Shown: positions 36,379-45,711, numbered from the stretch's first letter. The stretch: 64,000 nt of DNA from G963676095 sp963676095 (GCA_963676095.1 OY781040.1:1364001-1428000), one strand, 5' to 3'. Notes: generated by a model not told the origin, from the sequence alone. Numbers and translations: made by a program.

Positions 36379-38565
36379 TTACGCCTTCTTTTTCAATACA
36401 ACCGACTGAATATAAAAATCATTCGCTTTATCAAGCATTTCCAGCAACATAGGCCAATCTTCTTTGGGTACAAACGGTTTCCTGTATATTTTTCTCGTCT
36501 TTATTTTCAGAACATGATCGGCATAGGAAACGACAGCCTCAAAAGCTCCGTATTCATTCTCCATATTGCAATTTAAAGCTTCAAATCCCTGGAGGTCATA
36601 GATCTGCGGAATCAAAACGTCAACCTCATTTTCAAATAACCGCGCAGTCGGGAGATACGCATCTGCCGTTCGTTCTCTTTCTCCCTGTGTTGGCGCCCAC
36701 TGGGCACCGATTAACTTTCCCGCATCAAGTATAAGGTTCCCCCCGGCTTTCGTTACCAAACCGTCAACCTGGTACTTTATGTCATAATCAAGATCCGGGG
36801 CCGAGGCGACAACACCGAGGCTGTTAACCGAATAACCGAGCACTTCCCTTGGTTCAATATTATGATATGACATTACTTCCAGTTTGATGGCATCTTTTTG
36901 TTCTTTCCGTTTCGTATCAAAGAACGAGGTATAAGCTTCTATACGTTTCTGCTCCCGCTTATCCTCCTGCAATTCTTCCATCAGCGTTTTATCAATTATC
37001 AGGCGTTTTCGCATCGCTTTATCCCAGTCTTCATAAAGCATCAGTAATGGGTATAAATCTTCTTTCAGGTTTCCTGTATAAATTGTATTCCGGTCGATAT
37101 TTAATAACAGAGGATCATCTTCTGAAAATTCGACTCTCATTTTCGATCTGTTTCTGTTCTCCTGGTAAGTCGTTTCCGGAATCCGATAGTCTTCGACTGA
37201 TCCATTTTCGATCTGTTCCTTAATTTTTTTCCCGTTTTTATCAATAACAAGGGCAGAAGCCAGCTCTCCCTGATACTTTTCCGGAATTTCTCCTGCCAGA
37301 ATATTCTCATTGACAAACGGAAAGAATTGTTTGTTATTATTTGCTGTTAATGCAAAACTGAGATCGTCCATACTAACAACCCCGTTTCTTCTTGTTCCGT
37401 ACCGGTTTGTCGTAAATATGAATTTACTGTCAATATCATTCTCGCTCAGTAATTGTTGCATCCGAAGAAAAAATTTCGAAGGAGGGTAGTTATTAAAATC
37501 ATTGGGCCAATAAAAACAAAGTGCATCATAAATGTAAGAGGCCATATCCTCTTTACTCAGATCAGGATTCTTTTGTTTATAATTGGTAAACGCCGCACTC
37601 ACTTTTTCATTAATATCCTTCATCCAAAGCATGTCCTGCTTCGCTAAAAGCCCTTCCGCATCTTTTAAAATATCCGCATAAGGCACATCTTTATAGAACC
37701 CGCTTCTTCTTGCGTTAGCCGATTGAAGCTGTTTAGATGAATTATTCAAAACAGACAACCTGACCATTGGAAAATCCCGGAAAGCAGACAACCAGCGTAT
37801 CTTCCTTAAGTCGCCAACTTGCTGTAAGTTTTTCTGTTGCACATCCAGGATCATTTTATTGGTCCCATCCCCGGATAGATTGAGATCAGGGGCCCCGTTA
37901 ACCGATTTGTATTCGACGGTCAGTTTATTTTCAAATTCGCCATGAACAGAATAAGATAATACCGGATACTTTGAATAGAAGGGAAACAGCAGGGGCGGTA
38001 CATAAATTGTTTCCAGTTCCATTTTTTTACAAAAAAAATAGTCAAGAATATCCCCTGCCTGAAGGTCGGGAATGGCAAGTTTTTTTGATGCCTTCTTATC
38101 TTTTTTTCCTTCGGTAATATCGACGGTATTCCTGTCTATGTCAACTTCCCGGATCGTACCATCCGGTTTTATGACACGGGCGCCGATTATTGTCTGCACA
38201 ACATTATAGGCCATGATATTAACCTCCTCTTCATAGAATAAGGTCGAATATTCATCAAGGGCCGCCTTATCATTTATCTTTACCATGATCCGGTTAATAT
38301 GAGTAAAATCGAGCACGGGTGATAATGATTTCGACCATAATGCATTTTTAACTGCCGCTTCGATCTGTTCATGATGTGCAATAATGACGACTGATTCCTT
38401 GTTTAATTCTTCCGGAACAGAATAATCGGCAAACTCGGGCTTATCCCATGCCCAGACCTCTTGTCTTATTCTCCCGGCCAGGTCTTTATAATCGTCGGCG
38501 AATAAATAAACGGGGAGTATGAAACAGACGATGAAGAGTACGGCATATTTTAGATTCTTTTTCAT
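36379..38565 (-). CDS. Exported DUF3857 protein with degenerate transglutaminase-like domain
   Basis: 728 residues from the ATG at 38565, which gives a signal peptide (MKKNLKYAVLFIVCFILP to FADD). The N-terminal half is a DUF3857 beta domain (PDGTIREVDIDR, LPDLQAGDILDYFF-like pattern visible as IPDLQAGDILDYFF). The middle (about residues 370-480) aligns in layout with a transglutaminase core, but the Cys, His and Asp of the usual triad are not visible: PPSKFFLRMQQLL stands where GDCK is expected. A C-terminal beta domain follows. It is the paralogue and likely operon partner of the gene at 38688-40586, which keeps the triad. Function is unknown; periplasmic or surface location is likely. Confidence 0.78.
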   Translation of the reverse strand: MKKNLKYAVLFIVCFILPVYLFADDYKDLAGRIRQEVWAWDKPEFADYSVPEELNKESVVIIAHHEQIEAAVKNALWSKSLSPVLDFTHINRIMVKINDKAALDEYSTLFYEEEVNIMAYNVVQTIIGARVIKPDGTIREVDIDRNTVDITEGKKDKKASKKLAIPDLQAGDILDYFFCKKMELETIYVPPLLFPFYSKYPVLSYSVHGEFENKLTVEYKSVNGAPDLNLSGDGTNKMILDVQQKNLQQVGDLRKIRWLSAFRDFPMVRLSVLNNSSKQLQSANARRSGFYKDVPYADILKDAEGLLAKQDMLWMKDINEKVSAAFTNYKQKNPDLSKEDMASYIYDALCFYWPNDFNNYPPSKFFLRMQQLLSENDIDSKFIFTTNRYGTRRNGVVSMDDLSFALTANNNKQFFPFVNENILAGEIPEKYQGELASALVIDKNGKKIKEQIENGSVEDYRIPETTYQENRNRSKMRVEFSEDDPLLLNIDRNTIYTGNLKEDLYPLLMLYEDWDKAMRKRLIIDKTLMEELQEDKREQKRIEAYTSFFDTKRKEQKDAIKLEVMSYHNIEPREVLGYSVNSLGVVASAPDLDYDIKYQVDGLVTKAGGNLILDAGKLIGAQWAPTQGERERTADAYLPTARLFENEVDVLIPQIYDLQGFEALNCNMENEYGAFEAVVSYADHVLKIKTRKIYRKPFVPKEDWPMLLEMLDKANDFYIQSVVLKKKA

Positions 38566-38687
38566 TAGTCGTTCCGCCTTCGACAAATGTTTCTCACACT
38601 CAGCAAGGCCCGTACAAGTCCGGCGTTGCGCTTGCTTAATCAGAATGTACTGTTTCATTGGTGTCAGTTTTTGTATAACATTAGTTC

Positions 38688-40586
38688 TCAGATTTGTATT
38701 TTATCATCGCTTCTTTTCAGGATAATTTGCTCAAGGTAAGCTTTCTTCAGTGCATCGATATCGGAATTCCATTCTGCAAAAGTTTGCTTTTTAATCCATG
38801 GATTAAAAATTGTTATTTCCTTATGATATATGATCTTTTCATTGTTTACCGTACAGGATATTGAAAAGGAATAATCCTTTTTCTGAATCCGGAATTCGGC
38901 AGGCAGGCTTTCAACTTTATACCCGGAAGGTATAATCAATTGACTTTCCCTGACAATATGGTCTTTGTAGGGTAACAGGTAGTCATTCCTTCGCCTGGAC
39001 GTATCAATTTTTGTATTGACGAAATCCTGACAAATATTCAGGTTGACGTATAATTCATCGTCAATATTTTTAATGTCCGATTTTCTGGTTTCACAATAAC
39101 TTATTTCAATTTTGTCAGCCGGGGAATTTGCCCCTGAAATCTGAATATCGTCTATTTTATCATGGACTCCGCTCCTTCCCCAGAATTGTTTTAAGGCATC
39201 ATCCTGGTCCTTCGTCTCAGTTGCCTGAATTACATACATAACCAGTTGTTTGGATTCTCCTTTATAAACGTTCAGCGATTTTCCTGTAAGCACATTTTCA
39301 TTAATTGTAAATACAGAAAACAAGCTATCCGTATTCATGCGGGGAGATAAGCAGGGAATTTGTTCCATTATATAATCAGGACCGTTCTCTATCAACACGG
39401 TCTTTCCCTGTATCCATTGAGGATATTCGCCTAAAGTCATAAACCGGACTGTCGGGTCAAGATAATATCGTTCCCCTTTCCATTGCAAAATACAGATCAT
39501 ATGATCTGCAAGAGGTAAAGGCACCGATAAATCGAAGGCTGCCTCCCTGGTCCCCACCCAGCCAAGCCGGGCATCGAACCCCTCCGCTTTCAATAATGAT
39601 TTCAGCAGATTGGACATTCCTTTACAATCGCCGTATTTTTTACGTAATACCTCATGGGCCTCATCGGGTTTAAATCCCTCAATACCGTATTCAAAAGCCA
39701 GATAACGAATATTATTTTGAACCCATGATAAAAGTGCCTTTATTTTATCTTCATCACTTCCGCAGCCTTGCGTTATCTCGTCTGCCTTTTCCCTAATGAT
39801 GTCCTCATTATCGTTCAGAAGGGAATTGATGTCACGATACCATTTGTACAAATGATCAAAGCTATCGAAATATGTTGTCTCCTTATTGTCAATGACCGAT
39901 TTTTTAGGTACAACCAGAATATAAGGATAGATACAGGTATAGCCTGGCATATTCGGCTCATTAGTAATATTTTCCTGATTTTCAATACTATATGTGTATA
40001 TCGTGGTATTATCTTTGGGGTTTCTTTCTGTACTTTTCCGGATATTGTCCCGGAAATTGAGTTCTACAAGATCAACAGTCAGCCAATCCGGAACGATCAG
40101 TTTTACAGTTTTCGTTTTAATAAATTGAGGTTCGGCAACGGGTATTATAAAAAAAGAACAGATGTCATCGTAGGTCTTCTCAAATGAAACCTGGGCAACT
40201 TCATCCTTACGGGAAAACGGTAATTCAAAATAACAGACTTTTGTGTCGCTATAAAATATTCCATCTTGCCGGTACATTTCATACCGGGGAGAACTTCCTT
40301 TTACGCCTTTGATCTTTACTTTTTCGATCTTCGATTTATGATCAAAAAATTTGGCAATAGTAACAGTCTCTACTTTTCCGGTACAGACATATTCTGCAAA
40401 GGACTTTTCGCTTATATTAATGACCTTTTGGACATTCAGTTCATATGAATAAATATCGGTTTTGTTCTGTACGATTATGTGATCATCATCTGTTTGGGCA
40501 GAAATGATGCCGCTAAAGCAAAACCAGAAAATTATAACTGATTTTAATTTTTTCAAGGTTGACTGATTAAATAGGTGACCATACAA
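38688..40586 (-). CDS. Exported DUF3857 protein with transglutaminase-like domain
   Basis: 632 residues. A signal peptide (KSVIIFWFCFSGIISAQ) is followed by a DUF3857 beta domain (about 35-245), then a transglutaminase-like cysteine-protease fold. Its catalytic residues are C321 in KKYGDCKGMSNLL, H362 in PLADHMIC and D377 in YYLDPT. A C-terminal beta domain ends the protein. Such proteins are common in Bacteroidota, often near polysaccharide or surface genes, and may cut or crosslink peptides in the periplasm; the substrate is unknown. The downstream paralogue on the same strand lacks the triad. Confidence 0.85.
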   Translation of the reverse strand: MYGHLFNQSTLKKLKSVIIFWFCFSGIISAQTDDDHIIVQNKTDIYSYELNVQKVINISEKSFAEYVCTGKVETVTIAKFFDHKSKIEKVKIKGVKGSSPRYEMYRQDGIFYSDTKVCYFELPFSRKDEVAQVSFEKTYDDICSFFIIPVAEPQFIKTKTVKLIVPDWLTVDLVELNFRDNIRKSTERNPKDNTTIYTYSIENQENITNEPNMPGYTCIYPYILVVPKKSVIDNKETTYFDSFDHLYKWYRDINSLLNDNEDIIREKADEITQGCGSDEDKIKALLSWVQNNIRYLAFEYGIEGFKPDEAHEVLRKKYGDCKGMSNLLKSLLKAEGFDARLGWVGTREAAFDLSVPLPLADHMICILQWKGERYYLDPTVRFMTLGEYPQWIQGKTVLIENGPDYIMEQIPCLSPRMNTDSLFSVFTINENVLTGKSLNVYKGESKQLVMYVIQATETKDQDDALKQFWGRSGVHDKIDDIQISGANSPADKIEISYCETRKSDIKNIDDELYVNLNICQDFVNTKIDTSRRRNDYLLPYKDHIVRESQLIIPSGYKVESLPAEFRIQKKDYSFSISCTVNNEKIIYHKEITIFNPWIKKQTFAEWNSDIDALKKAYLEQIILKRSDDKIQI

Positions 40587-40762
40587 AAAAAAGAAAAAAA
40601 CAGTTCAGTTCTTCTATTATCTTACTTTATCTGCTTGTTCCCGTTAGCTATTTATAAGGTAGAAAACAGGCGGATCTTCCGAAGGCGTAAAATAGCTGAA
40701 GATGTATTAGTCATTCTGATGGATGCCTGCCAGCCCAATTAACGGATATGCATTATTTAGGT

Positions 40763-40945
40763 AAAGGGATATGTGCTAGCACCATAAAGGGACATGTGCT
40801 AGCACCATAAAGGGACATGTACTAACACCACAAAGGGATATGCACTAACACCATAAAGGGATATGCACTAACACCGTAAAGGGATATGTACTAACACCGC
40901 AAAGGGATATGCACTAACACCATAAAGGAACAAGTACTGGTCCGG
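40763..40945. repeat. 23-bp tandem repeat, 7 copies plus a diverged eighth
   Basis: Units of exactly 23 bp run head to tail from 40763 to 40923. Each begins AAAGGGATATG or AAAGGGACATG and ends in AACACCAT or AGCACCAT. Copies 1 and 2 contain the palindrome GTGCTAGCAC; the rest have GCACTAACAC or GTACTAACAC. An eighth, decayed unit follows. There are no spacers, so it is not a CRISPR array. The bases from 40587 to 40762 before it hold nothing I recognise. Confidence 0.92.
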
Positions 40946-40961
40946 CGATATAATGTTTGAA

Positions 40962-41079
40962 GGTTCGAATGGTTTGATTGTTTGACGCTTCGCTGTTGGG
41001 GAGAAGGGGCATTGTGAATTAGCGAACTGGTGAACTGGCGAACTGGTGAATGAAGGAATGAGAGAATGAGGGAATTGGA
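40962..41079. repeat. 8-bp-period degenerate repeats
   Basis: Eight octamers run from 41016 to 41079: GAATTAGC, GAACTGGT, GAACTGGC, GAACTGGT, then GAATGAAG, GAATGAGA, GAATGAGG, GAATTGGA. Just before, from 40962, GGTTCGAATGGTTTGATTG also has an 8-base period in its GTT(C/T)GA core. The period is not a multiple of three, so coding is unlikely. Confidence 0.8.
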
Positions 41080-41094
41080 AGAGAATCAAGACCG

Positions 41095-41980
41095 GTTTTG
41101 TCAAACTACGAAGTATCGAACACTCAAACGACGTAGCCTCAAACAACAAACCATGTTTACCATATTAACAACAGAAACCATCCTTCCTTTGCGTCTTGGC
41201 GTCTTAGCGTTCTGTTTTGTCAAACTACGAAGGATCAAACACTCAAACGGCGTAGCCTCAAACAACAAACCATGTTTACCATATTAACAACAGAAACCAT
41301 CCTTCCTTTGCGTCTTAGCACCTTAGCGTTCTGTTTTGTCAAACTACGAAGTATCAAACACTCAAACGGCGTAGCCTCAAACAACAAACCATGTTTACCA
41401 TATTAACAACAGAAACCATCCTTCCTTTGCGTCTTAGCACCTTAGCGTTCTGTTTTGTCAAACTACGAAGTATCAAACACTCAAACGGCGCAGCCTTAAA
41501 CAACAAACCATGTTTACCATATTAACAACAGAAACCATCCTTCCTTTGCGTCTTGGCGTCTTAGCGTTCTGTTTTGTCAAACTACGAAGTATCAAACACT
41601 CAAACGGCGTAGCCTCAAACAACAAACCATGTTTACCATATTAACAACAGAAACCATCCTTCCTTTGCGTCTTAGCACCTTAGCGTTCTGTTTTGTCAAA
41701 CTACGAAGTATCGAACACTCAAACGGCGTAGCCTCAAACAACAAACCATGTTTACCATATTAACAACAGAAAACATCCTTCCTTTGCGTCTTAGCACCTT
41801 AGCGTTCTGTTTTGTCAAACTACGAAGTATCGAACACTCAAACGGCGTAGCCTCAAACAACAAACCATGTTTACCATATTAACAACAGAAAACATCCTTC
41901 CTTTGCGTCTTGGCGTCTTAGCGTTCTGTTTTGTCAAACTACGAAGGATCGAACACTCAAACGGCGTAGCCTCAAACCAT
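41095..41980. repeat. 119-bp tandem repeat, 7 full copies and a partial eighth
   Basis: Units begin GTTTTGTCAAACTACGAA at 41095, 41214, 41333, 41452, 41571, 41690, 41809 and 41928, each exactly 119 bp apart. Copies differ at few sites. The main variable segment alternates between GCGTCTTGGCGTCTTAGCG and GCGTCTTAGCACCTTAGCG. The eighth copy is cut off near 41980. Each unit contains an ATG and a short open frame, but 119 is not divisible by 3 and the frame closes in the next unit. Inside the unit, octamers such as CAAACTAC, GAAGTATC, GAACACTC are visible. Confidence 0.97.
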
Positions 41981-42014
41981 AGTAACTACAGAAACATTTT
42001 TCGTGTTTTCGTGT

Positions 42015-42275
42015 TCAGTTTGGTCCCGACCTCTGTTCAGTACCGATCCGGATACCGGAATAACGACCGTAATTAGGCCGGAAATATTGGGAACACATCC
42101 TGACCAGCGGATGCTTGTCTGTAAATGAATCGATCTGGCGGTGCAGCAATATCCCTTTCTGGACATCTTCCTTGTAATTCAGGTATTGTTTCCCCTTTAC
42201 CGCATCTCCTATAAAATTACCGGTCAGTACCTCTTCTGAGTCTCCTGATAAATATAAATGGGCCAAATAATTCAT
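42015..42275 (-). pseudogene. acpH: Truncated ACP phosphodiesterase (AcpH/DUF479)
   Basis: Only the N-terminal part of the family is present. MNYLAHLYLSGDSEEVLTGN, then GDAVKG, HRQIDSFTDKHP and RPNYGRYSGI match AcpH, which removes the phosphopantetheine arm from acyl carrier protein and is about 190 residues. After RPNYGRYSGI (around 42050) homology stops; the frame reads about 10 unrelated residues into the repeat block and ends at 42015, 86 residues in all. The missing part includes most of the fold, so it is probably non-functional. The rest was not found on the other side of the repeats. The start is the ATG at 42275, 20 bases after the DMT transporter gene. Confidence 0.82.
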
Positions 42276-42295
42276 TATCAAAAAGGTTTAATCAA

Positions 42296-43231
42296 TCATG
42301 AGCGTAATATCCTGTTTGTATCTCCAGGCTTACTCTTTTTCCTGAATACCCTGGTACGGGCCATGGAAATGAGCACGACCCCGGCAATCGTAAGCAATCC
42401 GCCAATAAGCTGGTAAACTTCAGGGAATGTCCTGAAATAAAAATAACTCCCGATCAGGACACAAATACCTTTGAGGCTCTGAACAATGGAAGACTTCGAG
42501 ACTTCAAGGTAGCGGAAAGAATAATAAATCATCAATATCCCGATAAACGGGCCCAGTACTGCCCCGACGGCAATATTTAGCATTGCATTTGCCGGGATTG
42601 TCCAGGGTTCATTCATAGCGAACATCAAAACCAGGGAATACAGGAGAAGCCAGAAAGTACGGTTCGTATTGATCAGTTCCGGCGACATATTTTTCACGTT
42701 CACTTTCACCACCACCGATGCCACCGATGCAAAAAAGGCATTTACCAGCACCACCCCGGCCCCGGGAATAAATAATCCGGAAAGGGTGGTCCCTCCCTGG
42801 TAACTGATAATAAAGGCGCCCAAAAGGGCAACAGCCCCTCCAAGGGCCTCGGTCCATGTAAATGTTTCCTTCAGGAACACGACCCCTAAAAAGGTCAGGA
42901 TTACAGGATAAAGGTTCCCGATAAAAGAAGTGACAGCAGGATCCGGAATAATAGAAACCGAAAGGAAAAAGAAAGTGGTTGTCAGGATTTCAAGGACACC
43001 CAGGAGTACCAGCACCCCTGAATCTTTCCGGGACAGACGGAAAATGGTACCCACACCTTCTTTCTTTAAAAACCAGGCCATGTTCAGAGAGAAAGCAATC
43101 AGGAACCAGTACACGCCAAACTGTGCCAGATGTACTTCGTTCAGGGCGGCCTTGCTAAACACATAAATATTTGAATAGGCAATAGTGGCCACTACCGCAA
43201 ATACATATCCTTTTAACCGATCCGACCTCAT
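42296..43231 (-). CDS. EamA/DMT-family transporter
   Basis: 311 residues from the ATG at 43231. Ten hydrophobic segments in two EamA repeats, with PVILTFLGVVFLKETFTWTE closing the first half and the matching GPFIGILMIYYSFRYLE in the second, identify a drug/metabolite exporter-type carrier. The 43231 start is preferred because the -7 element (43254-43261) lies upstream of it, whereas the longer frame would begin upstream of the promoter. Substrate is unknown. The truncated acpH follows on the same strand. Confidence 0.87.
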   Translation of the reverse strand: MRSDRLKGYVFAVVATIAYSNIYVFSKAALNEVHLAQFGVYWFLIAFSLNMAWFLKKEGVGTIFRLSRKDSGVLVLLGVLEILTTTFFFLSVSIIPDPAVTSFIGNLYPVILTFLGVVFLKETFTWTEALGGAVALLGAFIISYQGGTTLSGLFIPGAGVVLVNAFFASVASVVVKVNVKNMSPELINTNRTFWLLLYSLVLMFAMNEPWTIPANAMLNIAVGAVLGPFIGILMIYYSFRYLEVSKSSIVQSLKGICVLIGSYFYFRTFPEVYQLIGGLLTIAGVVLISMARTRVFRKKSKPGDTNRILRS

Positions 43232-43253
43232 ATAATTAAAATAGAAAACCGGA

Positions 43254-43261
43254 CAAATGTA
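43254..43261 (-). promoter_or_regulatory. -7 element for the EamA transporter gene
   Basis: Read on the minus strand it is TACATTTG, an exact TAnnTTTG match 22 bases before the chosen ATG. Confidence 0.6.
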
Positions 43262-43272
43262 ACTTTTTACCT

Positions 43273-43307
43273 TCAAAAAAGGCTTCTTCCTGACAGAAAG
43301 AAGCCTT
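43273..43307 (-). terminator. Intrinsic terminator of the lysS-gpsA-pgi operon
   Basis: On the minus strand AAGGCTTCTT (43307-43298) pairs perfectly with AAGAAGCCTT (43288-43279), followed by a T run. It lies 40 bases after the pgi stop. Confidence 0.92.
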
Positions 43308-43346
43308 ATGCTAATCTATTTTATCCTGTGCCTTTAAGGGCAGGTC

Positions 43347-44690
43347 TTACAATCTTTTTTTAATAGCCCTGGTTGCCTCTTCGTAACCTGGTTTTTCCAA
43401 AAGGGCAAACATATTCTTTTTATAAGCTTCTACCCCGGGCTGGTCAAACGGGTTCACCCCAAGGGTATAACCGCTAAGCCCGCATGCTTTTTCAAAGAAG
43501 TAGATCAATTGGCCGAGGTAATATTCATCGAGTTTGGGTATCTCAATTTTTATATTGGGTACGCCCCCGTCAACATGGGCGATCATCGTCCCCAGTTCGG
43601 CCATCTTATTGACCTCATCGACACGTTTACCTGCCAGGAAATTCAACCCGTCGAGGTTTTCCTTATCTGTCGGGACACGCACTTCTGCATCAGACCCGGC
43701 AACAGAAATCACGGTCTCGAACAACTTCCGCTCACCTTCCTGAATGTATTGTCCCATCGAATGAAGATCTGAAGTAAAATCGACACTGGCCGGGTAAATA
43801 CCTTTACCTTCTTTTCCTTCACTTTCCCCGTAAAGCTGTTTCCACCATTCAGAGAAATAATGAAGTTTTGGGTTGAAATTCACCAGGATCTCGATCAGTT
43901 TTCCGTTCCGGTAAAGTTCGTTGCGGACAGCAGCATATTGTGCCGGGAGATTTTCTTCGAAAGGGACACCGGTCCCCGAAGCCTTTTCCATATCTGCCGC
44001 ACCCTTCACCAGGGCCCTGATGTCAAAACCGGCAACAGCAATGGCCAGCAAGCCAACAGGAGTGAGCACGGAATAACGTCCGCCCACATTGTCCGGAATA
44101 ACGTAAGTTTTATATCCTTCCGAGTCGGCAAGCTTACGGAGCGCTCCCCGGGAAGCATCTGTAACGGCAACGATCCTGGATTTAGCTTCTTCCCGGCCAT
44201 ATTTTTCTTCAATATCCTGTTTCAGTAAACGGAAAGCAATAGCCGGTTCGGTGGTTGTCCCTGACTTGGAGATAACAGCCAGGGCGTATTCTTTCACCTT
44301 CAGCAATTCACGAAGTTCATACAGGTAATCTTCCCCGATATTCTGTCCGGCAAAAAGGACCAGGGGTTTGTCGCTTCCCTTGAGATGGGCAAAACTGTCT
44401 GACAACGCTTCAACGACGGCCTTAGCCCCCAAGTAGGAACCGCCTATGCCAATAACCACAAACAGGTCAATCTTTTTATTTTGTAAAGTCTTCGCTGTTT
44501 TCTCATAGTCAGTCAATTCAGCTTCAGAAATAGACGAAGGCAGGTTAATCCATCCTAAAAAATCGTTTCCCTTGCCAGTCCCGTTATGAAGAGTTTCATT
44601 ATGTTCCTTCATTTCCCCGGCATAACCCTTGACCGCGTTCCCGGAAATAAAATCAAAGGTTTTATCAATCTTCAGTGAAATATTTTTCAT
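43347..44690 (-). CDS. pgi: Glucose-6-phosphate isomerase
   Basis: 447 residues, the length of the short bacterial type. It interconverts glucose-6-phosphate and fructose-6-phosphate. VVIGIGGSYLGAKA and AVISKSGTTTEPA bind the sugar phosphate. NVGGRYSVLTPVGLLA is the first family signature. Downstream, FTSDLHSMGQYIQEG and GVNPFDQPGVEAYKK hold catalytic residues and the second signature. It is the last gene of lysS-gpsA-pgi, 22 bases after gpsA, followed by a strong terminator. Confidence 0.96.
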   Translation of the reverse strand: MKNISLKIDKTFDFISGNAVKGYAGEMKEHNETLHNGTGKGNDFLGWINLPSSISEAELTDYEKTAKTLQNKKIDLFVVIGIGGSYLGAKAVVEALSDSFAHLKGSDKPLVLFAGQNIGEDYLYELRELLKVKEYALAVISKSGTTTEPAIAFRLLKQDIEEKYGREEAKSRIVAVTDASRGALRKLADSEGYKTYVIPDNVGGRYSVLTPVGLLAIAVAGFDIRALVKGAADMEKASGTGVPFEENLPAQYAAVRNELYRNGKLIEILVNFNPKLHYFSEWWKQLYGESEGKEGKGIYPASVDFTSDLHSMGQYIQEGERKLFETVISVAGSDAEVRVPTDKENLDGLNFLAGKRVDEVNKMAELGTMIAHVDGGVPNIKIEIPKLDEYYLGQLIYFFEKACGLSGYTLGVNPFDQPGVEAYKKNMFALLEKPGYEEATRAIKKRL

Positions 44691-44712
44691 ACTTCTATAT
44701 TTTTAATTTGTA

Positions 44713-45708
44713 TTATCTCAATTTCTCGGTTAGCCTGCGGATCTCCTCTGATGGCGAGACCCCTTCATAGAGTATACAGTAAACAGCTTCACAAATAGGA
44801 ATGTTTACCTTGTAATCCTGGTTTATTTCATGGATCGACTTGGTCGCGTAAAAACCTTCTGCCACCATATGCATTTCGAGCTGCGCCGAACGGGTGGAAT
44901 ATCCCTTCCCGATCATGGTGCCAAAAGTACGGTTCCTCGAAAACTGGGAATAAGCAGTAACAAGCAGGTCGCCAAGGTAGGCAGAGCTTTTTATGTCGCG
45001 GGTTATCGGGTGGACCTTGTCGACAAAACGCTTTATTTCCTGGATGGCATTGGATATCAGCACGGCCTGAAAATTATCGCCATACCGTAGTCCGTTGACA
45101 ATGCCGGAAGCGATGGCCACTATATTTTTCAGGACTGAAGCATACTCTGTACCAAAAATATCGTCAGACACATGAGTCCGGATATAAGGACATTCCAGCT
45201 TAAAGGCAAAGTCCCGTGCCCTTTTGATATCGGGACAAGCGATTGTCAGGTATGAAAGACGTTCCAGAGCGACCTCTTCTGCATGGCAGGGACCGGCAAT
45301 TACTCCGATACGCTCGTATGGCACTTTAAATTTCTGGTGCAGGTACTGCCCTACGATCTGGTTTCCTTCCGGAATTATTCCCTTAATTGCAGAAACGATA
45401 TATTTATGATTGATCTCTGTTTCTAAAGCAGAAAGGGACTGGTCGAGAAAAGCTGATGGTATCCCTAACACCAGCAAATCAGACTGCTCCACAATTTCAT
45501 TAATATTATTAAAGAAATTAATCCTGCCTACATCGAACTCGACCCCCCGTAAATAACTGGGGTTGTGATGAAAACGTTTAAACTGCTCAATATTGTCCGC
45601 ATTCCGGAAATACCAGTTAACCCGCTCAACATTATTCAAAAGGATTTTTGCCAAAGCCGTAGCCCAGCTCCCTCCTCCTATAATCGCTATTTTCGGTTCA
45701 GTAAACAT
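44713..45708 (-). CDS. gpsA: Glycerol-3-phosphate dehydrogenase [NAD(P)+]
   Basis: 331 residues. It makes sn-glycerol-3-phosphate for phospholipids. The N-terminal Rossmann motif is IIGGGSWATALAKIL. The substrate domain has IKGIIPEGN, the IAGPCHAEEVA motif, LKNIVAIASGIVNGLRYGDN with the catalytic Lys, and YLGDLLVTAYS. It starts 3 bases after the lysS stop and is in one operon with lysS and pgi. Confidence 0.95.
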   Translation of the reverse strand: MFTEPKIAIIGGGSWATALAKILLNNVERVNWYFRNADNIEQFKRFHHNPSYLRGVEFDVGRINFFNNINEIVEQSDLLVLGIPSAFLDQSLSALETEINHKYIVSAIKGIIPEGNQIVGQYLHQKFKVPYERIGVIAGPCHAEEVALERLSYLTIACPDIKRARDFAFKLECPYIRTHVSDDIFGTEYASVLKNIVAIASGIVNGLRYGDNFQAVLISNAIQEIKRFVDKVHPITRDIKSSAYLGDLLVTAYSQFSRNRTFGTMIGKGYSTRSAQLEMHMVAEGFYATKSIHEINQDYKVNIPICEAVYCILYEGVSPSEEIRRLTEKLR

Positions 45709-45711
45709 AGT

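Noticed and set aside
40763..41980. Possible CRISPR array
   Set aside because: The units are contiguous or tandem without unique spacers, and no cas genes lie nearby.
41156..42076. Short open frames in the 119-bp repeat units, each starting at an ATG (for example MFTILTTETILPLRLG)
   Set aside because: The unit length is not a multiple of three, the frame closes in the next unit, and the sequence is low-complexity repeat. No homology or ribosome site was seen.
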